A stretch of DNA of 64,000 nucleotides from the NCBI GenBank assembly GCA_000934385.1, contig KN880516.1, positions 1 to 64,000 on the forward strand, given 5' to 3'. The DNA comes from Cylindrobasidium torrendii FP15055 ss-10. Taxonomy: Eukaryota > Basidiomycota > Agaricomycetes > Agaricales > Physalacriaceae. A program made the translations under genes and the position numbers. Position 1 is the first letter of the stretch, and each line of letters opens with the position of its first letter. Under the pieces are notes generated by a model. The model was given only the letters and a program-made list of their open reading frames with translations, had not been told where the DNA came from and ran no database searches. Positions 46,425-58,081 of this stretch are shown here, piece after piece.

Positions 46425-49196
46425 CTACCATCCACGCCTCCTCCCACCGCGCCCCCACTTTTCCATCAAAAACGCAGTCAGATACTCGTAGATCTCTTGG
46501 TGCGCACCCCGCGTAGAGATGCCATGGTCACTGATATTGGAATTAGTCGCAGCCCTTGCAGGATGAAAATAGCGTCGACAACATACCTGTCCGTAAACAT
46601 TCTGAACCAGAACCCAGTCCGCACCTTCGCCGTCGTTAACATATCCAGGAGCCGCGCCGAGTTCGAATAGTGCACATTATCATCCCCACTGCCATGCGCC
46701 AGCAGATAGTCGACCGACTTGAAGCCCTCCATATCGCTCACGCTCGAATTATCATATCCCGCGACATTATCCTTTGGCAAGCCCATGTACCTTTCCGTGT
46801 ACACAGAGTCATACAGCCTCCAGTCCGTCACAGGCGCAACGCTCATTGCAAGGGTATGCACGCCAGCAGCCTTCTCCACCACCTTTGCCGCCATGTACCC
46901 TCCATAACTCCATCCCCACACCCCAATGCGCTGCGGATCAACATAGTCGCGCGATGCCCACTCCCTCGCTGCCGCCACTTGGTCTATCACCTCGTACCAG
47001 CCCAAGTTGTCTTTGACAACAGAGCGCAGGCCACGACCCCCAGCGGCGGTTCCGCGTCCATCGATGCTGACAATAACATACTCCAAAGAGCATGCGAGGT
47101 AGTGTTCCCATTCACGAGAGAAGCGCTGGTTGACTGTCTGGCTATTGGGGCCACCGTACACCTTGAAGAGAACTGGATACTTCGTGCGTCCTGAACCATC
47201 CATACGCGGGGGACGCATTTCAACCACATTCAGATCGTATCCGTCGTTGTTCAAGGTTGAGTGTATGATGGTAGGTGCTTCGTAGACGCTGGTGGTGTTC
47301 CGCAAGTCGATGTTCGACGACAGGACGTAGTCAAACGAAGGGGAATCGGCCTTGATGATGCGCTGCCAGGGAACATCGGGTCCAAGATAGGTGAGGACAT
47401 AGTATCCAGCTTCGGGAGAGAACGAAGAGGAGTAGTATGAGGGTATATCCTCTTGGGGAGAAGCCGTGAGAGACACCGTCGATGGGGCGCCATTATCCTT
47501 GGGCAGGCTGACTGAGTAGAGGTTGCGCTCGACGGGGGTCGGCGAGGCTGCCTCAAAGTAACTTCAACGCATCAGCGAAACGACAATATGGAGGGAGGAA
47601 TAGCACTCACACAGTATTATTCTTCTTGTCAAAGGCCTTGATACCGCTTGTCACTTCCCAGGCGCCAGAGGTGAGCCAGATGGGTTCACTTGAATTAACC
47701 GGACTGAAGAGAGCAATGTGACTCCAGCCATCCTTGGTAGGAACAACGTCGAGATAACCACCTTCGACTGGGTGAATATTTTGGTTGGGCTCGATCCAGC
47801 CATTGTCTCCCTCCTCACCCTCCTTCCCAAGTTTACGAACAATCTGACCCTTGGTCAGGTCCTTCGCGTCGAAATAGACGACACTGCCGGCCGTGGCATT
47901 CCTCGTAACTTCCTTGATAATGAGTTCATCGTCGCCCACCCAAGTGACCTCTTGAATGACTGCATCTTCGCGGGGGAAGCGGTTAGGCCAGTCCAGCTCG
48001 ATCGTGTCCTTCTTGTCTATGTCGTACACAAAGATATCCACGAGAGGGTTGGCATATCCTGGCTTTGGATACTTCATGGTGGTCTCGGACGGGTATGGTG
48101 TGATGGTGGAGGAGTTATCCGTTGGGTTGTATATGGGGAACGTGTACTCCTCGACCTTGGCTTCATCCAGTTTCAAAAATGCAACTTTGTTCGAGTCGGG
48201 GGACCACCACAGGGCGAACTCGTCACTGAAAACCTCTTCTTCGTATACCCAGTCTGGTACGCCGTGGAAGAGGGTAGTCGAGCCTGAGGATGTCACACGA
48301 GTAGGCGTGCCAGATGTTGGTGAGGCTAGGACGTAGAGATCGTTACCCGAGACAAATGCGATGGACTGGCCAGAGGGCGACCAATTTGCGTAGGCAGTCG
48401 TGGGTGGGTTCGTGGGAGGTACGAGTGGCTTGGTGGACTTGGCAGCAATATCATGGATGTAGTAGTTGCCAAAGCTCGAGTGCCGCCATTGCTTCTTGTA
48501 GTCGGCTTTCAAAAGCAGATACTTCATGTCCGCGGAAAGCGACCAGCTGTGATACTCCAGTTTGCTTCCGCTATCCTGCGCGTTAGTCAGTCGTGGTAGA
48601 CCTGACAGTTCGCAGGTAGCATACGTTTGTCATGTCCGTGGTATTGACCAGCGTCCGGGTCTCATTCGTCTTGAGATCAACAAGCTGGATAGCATCGCCT
48701 GTCTCGATGGAAAACACGCCGTCCCCCGCTACAGGGTAACATTAGTTATGTTCCCAGCATCACACTGGTGCGCACCTTCAGCAACCCATTCGATACTGTG
48801 ATATTCCGACCTGAAGGTCCCGTTGAAAATGTCGTCCATGGTGATTTTATGATATCCCGGCAGCCTGTAGACCGTCCCCACATAGCTGCGCGCCGCAAAC
48901 ACGCCGATAACCGTTGCAAGCGCTACCAACGCGCAAAGAGTGATGACAAGAAAGCGCACGGACGACGGTTTCGCCGGGCGCTGTTCTCGATGTGATGTCT
49001 GTCCGAATCCCCGTTCTGCCTCTCCCATACTTTGTGACTTGTCCAGAAACGGCACCTCATCTTCGTCCTCGGAGCTTGGCGCATCGAACGGACCGTCGTT
49101 GTAGTACACCGTCCGTCTGGGCGGTCTGGATGAGGTTATAGTCGCGTCATCGTCGTCCAGAGTCTCTGCAGACGAGTAACGAGTGTCAGGAGCCAT
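46425..49196 (-). CDS. Dipeptidyl aminopeptidase type IV, membrane-anchored (STE13/DAP2-like)
   Basis: Serine peptidase of the S9B family that removes X-Pro/X-Ala dipeptides; the fungal forms sit in Golgi or vacuole membranes. An acidic cytosolic N-terminus of about 80 residues is followed by one transmembrane helix at residues 81-102, then a beta-propeller (DWVYEEEVFSDEFALWWSPD is the signature) and an alpha/beta hydrolase domain. Catalytic residues: Ser in WGWSYGGYMA, Asp in HGSGDDNVHYSNS, His in SDHGISTRGAHQE. The final exon, reached through an intron starting GTATGTTG, supplies the His, so unspliced readings lose it. About four introns. Ends EKWGRGGRRRGW. Yeast Ste13 or Dap2 orthology cannot be separated here. 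Confidence 0.9.
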
Positions 49197-49571
49197 GTAC
49201 GGCCAGCAACAACGGCAGAGTAGTGGTGGTCAGAAGCCGAGTAGTGCTGTGCCCGGATTCTGTAGCCGCCGATCGTTTGATCCAACCAACCATCCAACGC
49301 CCCATATGCCACCATTGAGGATTGGACTTTGTGTTTGCTCATAAATTCTCAGTGGATTGGAGATGTGACTCACGACCCGAGAGATTTCCCATATCTATGA
49401 TGCACTACTCAGTATCTGAGCAGAAGACCTGGGACGGTTGCGCTGCACTAATCTCCTCCAATATGCACCTGGGCATTCATCATACAAAAGACAAGGTGCG
49501 GTGCTTTCATCGCTTCTATATAGTGTTACAAGGTACTTTGTGCGCCGAGAATCACGGATATACAGCCAGAT
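49197..49571. other. Gap upstream of dipeptidyl aminopeptidase
   Basis: Nothing recognised; holds the peptidase promoter and the 3' flank of the minus-strand F-box-like gene's neighbour. Open frames on the plus strand lack family resemblance. Confidence 0.4.
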
Positions 49572-50987
49572 TCAAAAGAATTCCTCCACAAACTGGTTCT
49601 CTCCCATATCCCCGCATTGGGTTTGCCTTCTCCCATAATTCTGAACATACACCAAAACGCCCATGTCCTCGTACTCCCCGAATACCTTCTCAAGGTCGCT
49701 CATCTCAGGCCGGGAGTACTTCCCTTGCAAACCTGTCACCATCACCTCCAGTGTGTCCAGTTTGGCTACTGTTTCGACGTGCAATCGACTCTCCAGCGCC
49801 TCCTTCAGAGAAGTAGCATTCTTGCAATCCATGACAATCGACAAGTCGCGCAGTTTGGGAACATTGGGCGCAGAGAGGTACTTGATAGCGAGCGGGTCGA
49901 CGCGAGCGTCCTGACCCATCTCAATGAGCCACCTTTCAGGTGTGCGCAATTCCAGTGACTCCAGTTCGTTCTGATTCTTCAAAATATCGACGAGGGATGG
50001 CCCAAAGAGGTTGTACCCCACAGACAGGGAAGTGAGCTTGCAGTTGGACCGCTGGATAAAATCGACGGCATTGGAATATTCAGGTCCCTCGGGCCACGAC
50101 TTGCCCGCTTGAATATGGTCGGGGTACTTCAGCGTGCAGTCGAGGACGCGGAGTGCAGGCAATGTGACATGGGTGAAAAACTCTGTGTCGAGGCTGCCGA
50201 TATGGACGATAGAGAGTTTGTGGTGTATGAGGTGGGGTGGGATAGCGGCATCGTTCGTGTATACGGTCCTGACGTGGATAGATTCCAGCACTGGCGACCC
50301 AGAGATCATCCTCATCAAATGCGTTAACATAATATTGCCGAGGTGAAGATACCGCAGGTTCCGGTTTCCTCGAGTGGAATAGGCGTTTCCTCGATACCAG
50401 CGAAGGTTTGGGATTGTGGGGATGCATTTCTCAGCCCATGGATTCGGTGTGTGCCAGGGCGATCCTCGATGGACCACAGCCATTTGTACCAGTCGTTTGG
50501 TCGCGAAAGGTTCGAAGTTTAGGGAGAAGCTGGGGTAACTGTGGTTGTCAAGAAGGGGGAGGACGAGGATGAGAGAGGATGTTTTGGGTAGCAGTGATGA
50601 GAGCACCGCAGAAGCGCACTGCTGGACCGCAGTCGACGCATCTTCAAGGTTGCAAATAATGCGGAGACCGAGGGTGCCTGCGCGCGATTGATTCTCGTGG
50701 TGAATGCGGAGGATGGTATCGAATAGATCTTGCTTGGGTGAAACGGTAAAGACGATGTGCCGCCAGAGGTCTGACTGGAGAAGGGCTGCTTGCCGGTACC
50801 TTCGCGAAACAGGCGCTGTGATAGTTTGGCGCGCTTGAGCGACAGCGCGGGAACTGCGTAAGATTGTCTCTGTATCGTCTTTGTGGAGGCTGTCTTCCAT
50901 ACAATCCCAGAAGGATGATTCTATGAGATGGGATAAGATCTCGCCAATTGTCTCGACGGCCAGACTTTCGAGTGATACAGCAGGCAT
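49572..50987 (-). CDS. F-box-like/LRR-type protein
   Basis: Single-exon frame of 471 residues, typical of the large F-box-like families of Agaricomycetes that are thought to select substrates for SCF ubiquitin ligases. The N-terminus (LESLAVETIGEILSHLIESS) matches the F-box helix pattern, then a gap-rich first helix pair and SDLWRHIVFTVSPKQ. Leucine-rich segments follow (NLRYLHLGNIMLTHLMRM, LPALRVLDCTLKYPD, CKLTSLSVGYNLFGPSL, ELESLELRTPERWL, PKLRDLSIVMD). No stop or frameshift, so probably functional, unlike the relic at 307-1425. Substrate unknown. Confidence 0.75.
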   Translation of the reverse strand: MPAVSLESLAVETIGEILSHLIESSFWDCMEDSLHKDDTETILRSSRAVAQARQTITAPVSRRYRQAALLQSDLWRHIVFTVSPKQDLFDTILRIHHENQSRAGTLGLRIICNLEDASTAVQQCASAVLSSLLPKTSSLILVLPLLDNHSYPSFSLNFEPFATKRLVQMAVVHRGSPWHTPNPWAEKCIPTIPNLRWYRGNAYSTRGNRNLRYLHLGNIMLTHLMRMISGSPVLESIHVRTVYTNDAAIPPHLIHHKLSIVHIGSLDTEFFTHVTLPALRVLDCTLKYPDHIQAGKSWPEGPEYSNAVDFIQRSNCKLTSLSVGYNLFGPSLVDILKNQNELESLELRTPERWLIEMGQDARVDPLAIKYLSAPNVPKLRDLSIVMDCKNATSLKEALESRLHVETVAKLDTLEVMVTGLQGKYSRPEMSDLEKVFGEYEDMGVLVYVQNYGRRQTQCGDMGENQFVEEFF

Positions 50988-51376
50988 GCTGAAAAGTGTT
51001 GTGAGTAATAAGCCTCATAAGCTGAAAATTTTTCATACGCTAAACAGTGAGAGTTAGAGTGAGAGTGTCAGAGCGTGGGAATCTGGCATTGGTCGTCTGG
51101 CCATTGGGCTTTATACTCTGACCGTTGACGGGCCCGGGATTATGTATTAAAGCACAAGGCTGCAAGCACCAATTGGAAGCGTAAATTTGTTCGAGAATCA
51201 ACAACGTAAGGAAGAGGTAACTCACGCATGGGGTATTATCGTCCAAATGAGTATTCACCCCTACAGCGACTTATGATGAACAGCAAGTAAGTGAAAGGCG
51301 CTTGCTATGAAAGGAACACTTGAAAGCTCGGCGTCCGGGCCGATCGCACCTTTTTTCCGTTAACCGTCACGTCGCA
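50988..51376. other. Intergenic, divergent promoters
   Basis: No gene seen. It separates the divergent F-box-like gene and mitochondrial protein gene. GAGAGT-like repeats (51047-51070) are the only visible structure. Confidence 0.4.
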
Positions 51377-52445
51377 ATGCTCCGAGCGGCATTCGCGCTT
51401 CGTCCGGCCTTGCAACGGCCTTGCGCGCGCTCCTTGCAGACATCTACAGCAGGTGCGCCCTGAGTTAGCCTGGTAGATTGCAATCCTAACAATATGCAGC
51501 ATTCGCGAAGAAGAAACGCGCAGTGGTCGACGCGTTCGAGGACGGCGACGATGACCTCTTCGGCAGTATGGCCTCCAGCCCGGATGCTGCCGCCACCGCC
51601 TCCGTGCAACAAACTTCCACTACTGCCTCTGCCAAAACCCAGACGGCCACTTCCAAAGCCAAAGCCGCACGAACGAGGATGTCCGACCGCCGACGGAACA
51701 GGGAGTTCACCCAGCTGTGGGACTTTGCTGTCCCCCAGATTCGTGCCCAAACCATGGAAGAGAAGCGTGCACACAAGCATCCGGCGTTCCCCCGCAAGTC
51801 GACTTTCCCCAGGCTCGTCCAACTCGCCGGAAACCGCGCCCAGTTGGAACAAGTTGTTGACCTTATTCCCTTGCTCGATGCAAAGTATGGGTGGACCTAT
51901 GAGCCGCGGCATGTCGAGCTCCTTACTCGTGCGTCTTTGTTTAACATTCCCCATTGGGTACTCATAGTTCTGCAGTTCGCTGTGACAGCCTCGGATGCCC
52001 AGAGGTCGCACTCAAAGTGTTCTCCGACGTCCCCCGCTACCGCATGCAAATGACCCGTTCCGCTGGGCAGCAGCTCATGCACTCCCTCCACCGCTACGGT
52101 GCTCTCGACCAAGTCCCCGTCGCTGCCGCACTGTTCGCTGTTCACAATGTCGGCAACCTCGAGCGTGATATAGTTGCATCCTCCATTCTGGCCGCGACGT
52201 CCGCAAAGCAAGGCCAAACCGAGCTCCTGCAAGGCCTCCTTCCCGAAATCCGCACCATGCTTGGTCTCAGCACCACCAAGATTATCAGCCAGTGGCAGGA
52301 TGGAAAGTCATTGCAGAACAAATGGGTCAAGACCTACCTGCGTGCTGTGGACCTCTTGGTAGAGAAGAGTGAAGGGAAGCCGATTGACTGGCTCAGGCAG
52401 TGGAGGCATCGCTCTATACAGCCAGTTGTTGCTCCAGCTCCCTAA
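51377..52445 (+). CDS. Mitochondrial helical-repeat protein, function unassigned
   Basis: Three exons, 51377-51452, 51500-51928 and 51976-52445, give 324 residues. The start MLRAAFALRPALQRPCARSL is a strong mitochondrial targeting sequence (Arg-rich, no acids). After a Ser/Thr/Ala linker come conserved-looking helices: RMSDRRRNREFTQLWDFAVP, FPRKSTFPRLVQLAGN, VVDLIPLLDAKY, HVELLTLRCDSLGCPEVALK and VFSDVPRYRM. The helical pairs resemble PPR/TPR-type repeats, as in fungal mitochondrial translation or RNA factors. I recall homologous hypothetical proteins in basidiomycetes but no assigned role. Splicing of intron 2 is confirmed by continuity of the helix around ELLTLRCDSLG. Confidence 0.68.
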
Positions 52446-52654
52446 ATATTCATTCGCACGCAATATATCACACCTCTTCCCGCCTATACGGTCTATCACA
52501 AACTACGTGGAATTGAGGCAGAACACTCGTGTCCGATAACCTGCTCGCAGTGCGCTCAAAAGTATTGAATACAGTCCCTCTCTCGATGACTTTCCTGGTG
52601 CAACATTTCCAGATATATATTCAGGTCTATCCGTTTGTCTATGAAAGCAGACCG

Positions 52655-54359
52655 TCAGGCATAAAAACACGACCGCAAGGCGGTATGACCCTGCCCGTGC
52701 CAATCTGCGAAACATGAACCTTCATACGTCTCCTTGGTGCTCTCTTGAGTCTTCGTGCCCACAAGCATGTCGTTAAAATCGAATGCAAGCTCCACCTCAG
52801 ACGCGCTGGTACCTGTGCTCCGTCGCTGCAGAAAGCCCTCGACGATGGGTGATTTGGAGGTCCTACTCACGCGGACCCTTGCGTTAGCGTCCAGCATTGG
52901 CAGAACGGCCTTCGTGAGACCGCCAATCACCGTCAACGCCAAACACTCCTCCAGGTTGTTTATGGCTGTCTGCTGATAGACATCCATGACCTCGACCATG
53001 GAGAGACGAGGAAACTGGCTGACGCGCAACGCATTCCCGATGTCATACCAGTCGATTTGGATCAACATATACCTCGGAATCTGCTTATTGCATAAACCAA
53101 GATGCAGAGAGCGCAGGTTCGGGCAGGACATGGCGCCGAGTAGCAGGACGGGTCGATTTGATTTATACATGCCGCCTCCTCCGGTAGGAACGTCACTGAT
53201 AAGATGACTGAGGGTGAGAGCCTTCAAGGAAGAGTAATTGACGTCAGGATGATGTGTGTACAGTGTGAGCGAACGCCCAGTCCGAAAAGGAGCCTGGGAG
53301 AGCCAAATCAGTGCACAGAAACAAATGAACGCCTGAGGCTTGTACGTACAATAGTGCTCGATCCCACTTGCTCTTAAATGGAGGTCGACAAGGTTCTTGA
53401 CTTCACCTATGGCGCTAAGAACCCGCCTCACCTGTCGAAAGGGCGGTAGTTCCAGCATGAGATTCAAGGGAGGCCCGCCGTCTCCACGGGCACATAGGTC
53501 AATGATGGGGAGATATGAATCATCAGGGGTATACGCAATATTCAGCGTTGTGACCCGTTGCAGAATTTTGCCTTTCAGCGCAATCATCGCATTTGTTCGA
53601 GCCGCAGTGTAATGGCCAGGGATGACATTGCGCTGGAAGCAAAGAATGCGTACGGATCGCAAATACGCTGCCAACGCCAGCATCTCGTAAAAGCCGACCT
53701 GGCACTCCTTCATGGTGAAGGTGGAAAGGCGCGACATTACTGTTGTAAGCGCTTGCCATGCGGCTTCCGACATATCCTGCTTCATGATTGTGGTGTTGCA
53801 TAGGGCGAGAGTGTGGAGGTTGGATAGTTGCGCCAGCATCATGCAGAGGCCGTCCGTGAAAGCAGCGTCGAACGGTGCTCCATCTACAGCCAAAAGTTCA
53901 TTAACATCTTCCGACCGAGTTTCTTCTTCCTCAGCTTTGCCGACCGTAGAAGCAGCGTCGGGTTGCGGAGTCCAGTGTATGTCGATACAGAGGATATATG
54001 CGCCAAATGTGAAGTTTTCGTTGGAGACAATCTCAACGAACTTGGCCCAATCTGCGCGGCCGCGGATACGAATGGTACGGCATTTCCGAAAGTAGTGGAG
54101 GCGAGAGCGTGGGACCCATCCACGACATACTTGCGCGCAGACAATGAGGGTCTTCAGCCATTCTTTCTTCGAGCTCTCTGATATAACATCAGAAGATACT
54201 GGGCGCCCGGTCACTCTGGCCAAAAGCCCTGCCGTTTGTACTATGTATGCCGGACGATGATACCAGCGGACGAGCTTGCTGTGGAGAGCGTGTCGTAAGT
54301 TCCAGGGCAAGGCAGTCTAGGATGTGATCAAAGATTTCCGCAGGAAAAGTTGGCGACAT
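52655..54359 (-). CDS. F-box-like/LRR-type protein
   Basis: The start MSPTFPAEIFDHILDCL at 54359 is an F-box. A first reading suggests a frameshift, but an 88-nt intron (54263-54176, GTATCA..TCAGAG) joins it in phase to SSKKEWLKTLIVCAQVCRGW, the second half of the F-box pattern. The rest is leucine-rich: LSNLHTLALCNTTIM, LSTFTMKECQVGFYEML, MSCPNLRSLHLGLCNKQIP. Near 53350-53295 the segment FICFCALIWLSQ looks intronic (flanked by GTACGT and CCCAG) but removing it breaks the frame, so it is left in. About 530 residues. Likely SCF adaptor; target unknown. Confidence 0.7.
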
Positions 54360-54719
54360 GATAGTAGGTCTTCAAAAGTTCAAAAGCTCGATTGAAACAG
54401 GATTGACAGGGTCGGACCGATCAGCCGTGGCGCCGACAACTGTGATGCGCCATCAATATTCAATCACTGACCATCATCTGGGCCATGATTTGGTTTACAT
54501 CCTTTACTTATTCCCGTTATCACGCCCCTTCGGTTTGATGCATCGAGTGCACAAGAGCTGGCCGACACTCAAAGTGACGGACTGGAGACGCGCGCCCAGG
54601 AGTTGTAAGTGAATTCGATGATATTTATTGATGGAACAAATCCTACTGAGTCGAAGTAGCCTGGATGTAGCTACCAAAGCACGCGAAATTGAACACAAAG
54701 AGCGGTACGCCATTCTAGA
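54360..54719. other. Gap upstream of F-box-like gene
   Basis: No gene recognised; contains the F-box-like gene promoter next to the 3' end of the prefoldin gene. Confidence 0.4.
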
Positions 54720-55390
54720 TTAGTCCTCGGCTTTCCCTTCTGTCCCTGTCTGTGCAGCAAGTTTACTTTGCATAACGTTCAGCAGCATGCTCATATTCTC
54801 CCGCTTCTTCGAAATCGTTTCGTCGAGCTTGGCAAGGTTGCCATTGAGGAATTCTACTTTGTTCGAGTAGTGGTTGCTTGCATCAGAAAGGCTCTGTTGA
54901 CACAATGAGTCTGGGACTTTATCGAGGGGTGATAGAATGGATTGAAGGCAAGGATGACATCTTGACATGCGCGCACAGAATCACGAAGAGACATGAACGC
55001 ACCTTTTCGACGTAATAGCCGGTACCAACATCAACAAGAACACTGTTAGATGTTCTTATCTTGCCAGGAACATAGAGAGAGTTGGTGAGAGGTACGAGAA
55101 TAGAGTTCCCTACACGTAGAGTGAGAAAAGTGTGTTAGCATCCGATAGAGAAATACCCTTCGCGCTTGGTCGCTTCAACTCTTGTACGTTCTCAATACAA
55201 GATTTGAACTTGACTTGCGCAGCCTTTAGTTGGGCAAATGAAGTAGTAAGATGTCCTAGTTCCTAGTGCTCATATCAGGACGCGTTCAATGGTCAAGCAA
55301 AGCACACACCTCTTCGAGCTGTTTCCTGACTTCTGAGAGCTGCTGCAGGCTGAGGTCTCCAACGTTCACTTGTTGTTGTGCTTCCGACAT
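54720..55390 (-). CDS. GIM5: Prefoldin subunit 5
   Basis: Alpha-type subunit of the hexameric cytosolic co-chaperone that passes unfolded actin and tubulin to the CCT chaperonin. Starts [20 protein letters not shown] at 55390. Three introns separate EVRKQLEE, the helix [20 protein letters not shown], the hairpin [17 protein letters not shown] with [13 protein letters not shown], and the second helix [20 protein letters not shown]. This coiled-coil, beta-hairpin, coiled-coil order and the GTGYYVEK motif identify subunit 5. About 155 residues, the normal size. It shares a 133-bp divergent promoter with the MYND-pRiA4b gene. Confidence 0.88.
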
Positions 55391-55523
55391 CGTGATGGCT
55401 ATGTTTTCGTTTGGTTTCTGGGTTGGTGGGAGTGAGAGGATAGACGCGATGATGATGATGATGATGGATCGAAAACAGGCTGCGTGGTCCGGGCCGATCT
55501 CCGAACTTCATCATTCGACAGCC

Positions 55524-56670
55524 ATGGCACCCAAGCCTCCCATTCCCGAATATCCGTCCCCGACTACCTGCCGAGCCTTTTTCTGCGAAAAAGAGGCTAC
55601 ACAAGCGTGTAGTAGATGCAAAGGCGGCTCTCAAAGGTCGCGGTATTGCAGCGTCAAGTGCCAAACAGCCGTGCGTTGAAGGACTGTACGCAACGTTGTC
55701 TGGTGGCACTCATGCTATGTATGTCAAAAGGACTGGAAGCTCCACAAGAAATACTGTGGAAAGTATGTTCAATCCTTGGTCTCCGAATGCTACCTATGAA
55801 CACCCGACTCTGCAGGACAGTGTACACGTTCAAGATTGAGCTCCTTGGTTCGAGAGACCCTGTCATTACACGTGTGGTCGACGTTCCGGCCTGGTACACC
55901 TTCCAAGAGCTTCATTTCGTTATTCAATACGCTTTCGGTCCTTGGCAGCAGGTTCATTTGCACGAGTTCAGCTACAAGACGGGTCGGCCAAACCGCAGTG
56001 GTGGCATTTCCTTCGCCCCAGACACAAGTGTTCTTCGCATCAGGATGGATGGCGAGCAAGACGAGCTTCCCGAGTTTGCACCCAAGTCCCCCCAGATATA
56101 CGAGTCGCAAATCAAGCTGTCTGATGTGTACGATGCGGAAGGAAAACATCGAGCGAAAGTGCTCAAGAATGGCGAGGTTCTGCCGTTGGAGTATCTTTAT
56201 GACTTTGGTGTAAGGATCACTTCTTCGCCATCGTCCACATGCATTAATGTGTAACGTACTTGCCAGGATAACTGGGAACACCGGTTGACATTCAAGGGAG
56301 AGCGGATGGCGTCCGCTGCCCGACCACTTTTTGCCTCGGCAGTCGGTATGTTTTGTATATGTTTTCCGAACTTCATTGTATTGAAGAGGAACTTTCAGGA
56401 TATCCACCCGCAGAGGATGCAGGCGGTGTCAGTGGATGGGAGGAAGTAAAAGAAGCCTTCGCCGCCACAAATCCCACGCCCGACCAGATTAGTAGGCGCA
56501 AATGGGCCATTAGCCGCATGAACTACGAATCGAGAACTGACCCGTTAGCTGTTGGTGAGAATGTCCCGTATAGCCCATTCAACGAGGTGAATGTTACGGT
56601 CATGAACTATGACGGGCGCTGGGAGAACCACTTGGAAGGATACAAAGAGCAGCTGAAGTATTCTATGTAG
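55524..56670 (+). CDS. MYND zinc finger fused to pRiA4b (ORF-3-like) domain
   Basis: Five exons join in phase: 55524-55670, 55731-55762, 55816-56209, 56267-56345, 56399-56670; 307 residues. A MYND-type finger, CRAFFCEKEATQACSRC then RYCSVKC and DWKLHKKYC, is completed only when a 32-nt exon is included. It is followed by a pRiA4b domain: VYTFKIELLGSRDPVITRVV, VPAWYTFQELHFVIQYAFG, HLHEF, KLSDVYDAEG, YLYDFGDNWEHRL, and a C-terminal SGWEEVKEAFAATNPTP. The pRiA4b fold was first named in a bacterial plasmid. MYND domains usually mediate protein contacts. The start is the ATG with an A at -3 nearest the finger; an upstream methionine run (ATGATGATG, 55449-55466) is probably leader. Confidence 0.82.
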
Positions 56671-56843
56671 ATCGCATATGCATAGAGGTGTGCAGTCTTT
56701 CAAAGGCTTATTACAATCATATGGAGATTTTCGCCGCGCGATGAGAGTGAACGCTGTCTGGACTTGGACTTGAACGTTTGAACTCTTGAACTCTCGAGCA
56801 GGAAAAGTTGATTATCATATGTGAATACATTTGGTGGCCCATC

Positions 56844-58081
56844 CTAAGCAAATCCATCTGACACCCAGTCAAACACTTCCCTCGTCTGCTCTCCGACCTG
56901 GAATGGCTTCACCACAAAATCAAGAACGAAGTCGACGTGTACGCCATCCTTGACCACGACGAACTTGCTATTTGGATGCTTCTGTAAATGTTTGTCCCAC
57001 AATATTTCGATCGCGTCTGTGGGGCATTCGTGCTCTCCCGCGCTCAAAAGCACCCTCTCTGCAACGTTCTCTAACCCATCAAACCACCCGTGCGGGGCGT
57101 GCACAGCGTCTCCAAAGGGTAGGAAGTCCTCCGATACTTCATAGAAGTACTCAGATCCCCACTTCCTGTATATTTTTGGGCTTAGCGCGTCGACACCATC
57201 GTTGCGCTCGAACCCGTCCCGCCCAACGTCCCCGCGCAGCGACACAGAAGGAGATACAAGGAAGATCCCGCCGAATTTGATATCCGAAGGGATTGGGTCG
57301 CACATAAGCGGTGGTAGTGGGTGGAGAATATGTGAGATGAATTGCAGCAGTAGATGCCCACCAGCAGAGTCGCCGACGAGCTGGATGTTGGATGGATCGA
57401 CGTCGAGTGATAGAATGAAATCCAGCCCATTCTTTGCATCTCTAACCTGTGTGGGGAAGTGTCCTTCAGGGCGCAGTTCTACACAGGCGCTGGCTTAGTC
57501 ATCCGCTCGGATTCGGACAATGGGAAAACGCACTGTAGAGTAACATCGCCACAGAAACACTGGCCCCTCTTTCTTCTGCATGCCGCTTCATCTCGTGGAT
57601 AAACGACATATTCGCTGTTGTCGGTGGGTTGATGTAGCCACCACCCGGGAAGTACAGAATGACTTTGTCTGGCTTGTCCATGGGCTTCGGTCCCAGCCAA
57701 GCTATGCAAGCATCCTCGCCGATACTATCCACAGCAAACGGTTGCCTCTCCAATGCCGTCCAGAGCTTGTACATGGTTATTGAGCGACCGCACGCAGCCT
57801 GTATCTCGGAGTAGCTGAGCCAGTCGGTGAAAAAACGCGTCGCAGCCTCGATGGATGTGCGTCTCATGCTCTTAGCGGAGTCAGACAGACGCGAGGCGGC
57901 GAGACGGTATGCAACGTAGGATACTATCGATGGAAATTAGTGCCATCCGCGATGTGATAAGACGAGTGATAAACGCACCCAGCATCGGCGAAAGCATCGC
58001 TACCTTCAACGCAAAGAATGCTGGGCTCACATCGCCATATCTCTCCGGCTTTGGGAGATGAGAACGCGCTATGGAGGTCAT
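56844..58081 (-). CDS. Alpha/beta hydrolase (esterase/lipase), tandem copy 1
   Basis: Carboxylesterase of the GDXG (hormone-sensitive-lipase-like) group. Starts MTSIARSHLPKPERYGDVSP at 58081; an early intron joins MLSPML to VSYVAYRLAASRL. Oxyanion-hole motif YFPGGGYINPPT, nucleophile elbow GDSAGGH, acid region SAGEHECPTDAIEIL, and catalytic His in KDGVHVDFVLDF are all present. A hydrophobic N-terminal stretch (PAFFALKVAMLSPML) may be a membrane anchor. Three or so introns; ends VFDWVSDGFA. The neighbouring gene is a diverged tandem paralogue in the same orientation. Substrate unknown. Confidence 0.83.

Noticed and set aside
46670..47194. Long open frame antisense to the dipeptidyl aminopeptidase
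   Set aside because: It is a shadow of the coding strand; similar antisense frames occur in the MGQRHQAF copies and the ADF-H/PH gene, and come from codon bias.
53295..53350. Possible intron in the F-box-like gene (GTACGT..CCCAG)
   Set aside because: Removal (56 nt) breaks the frame on which the downstream leucine-rich repeats depend, so it was not modelled.
54285..54319. Apparent frameshift in the F-box of the gene at 52655-54359
   Set aside because: An 88-nt intron (54263-54176) restores the frame and the F-box pattern, so no lesion needs to be assumed.
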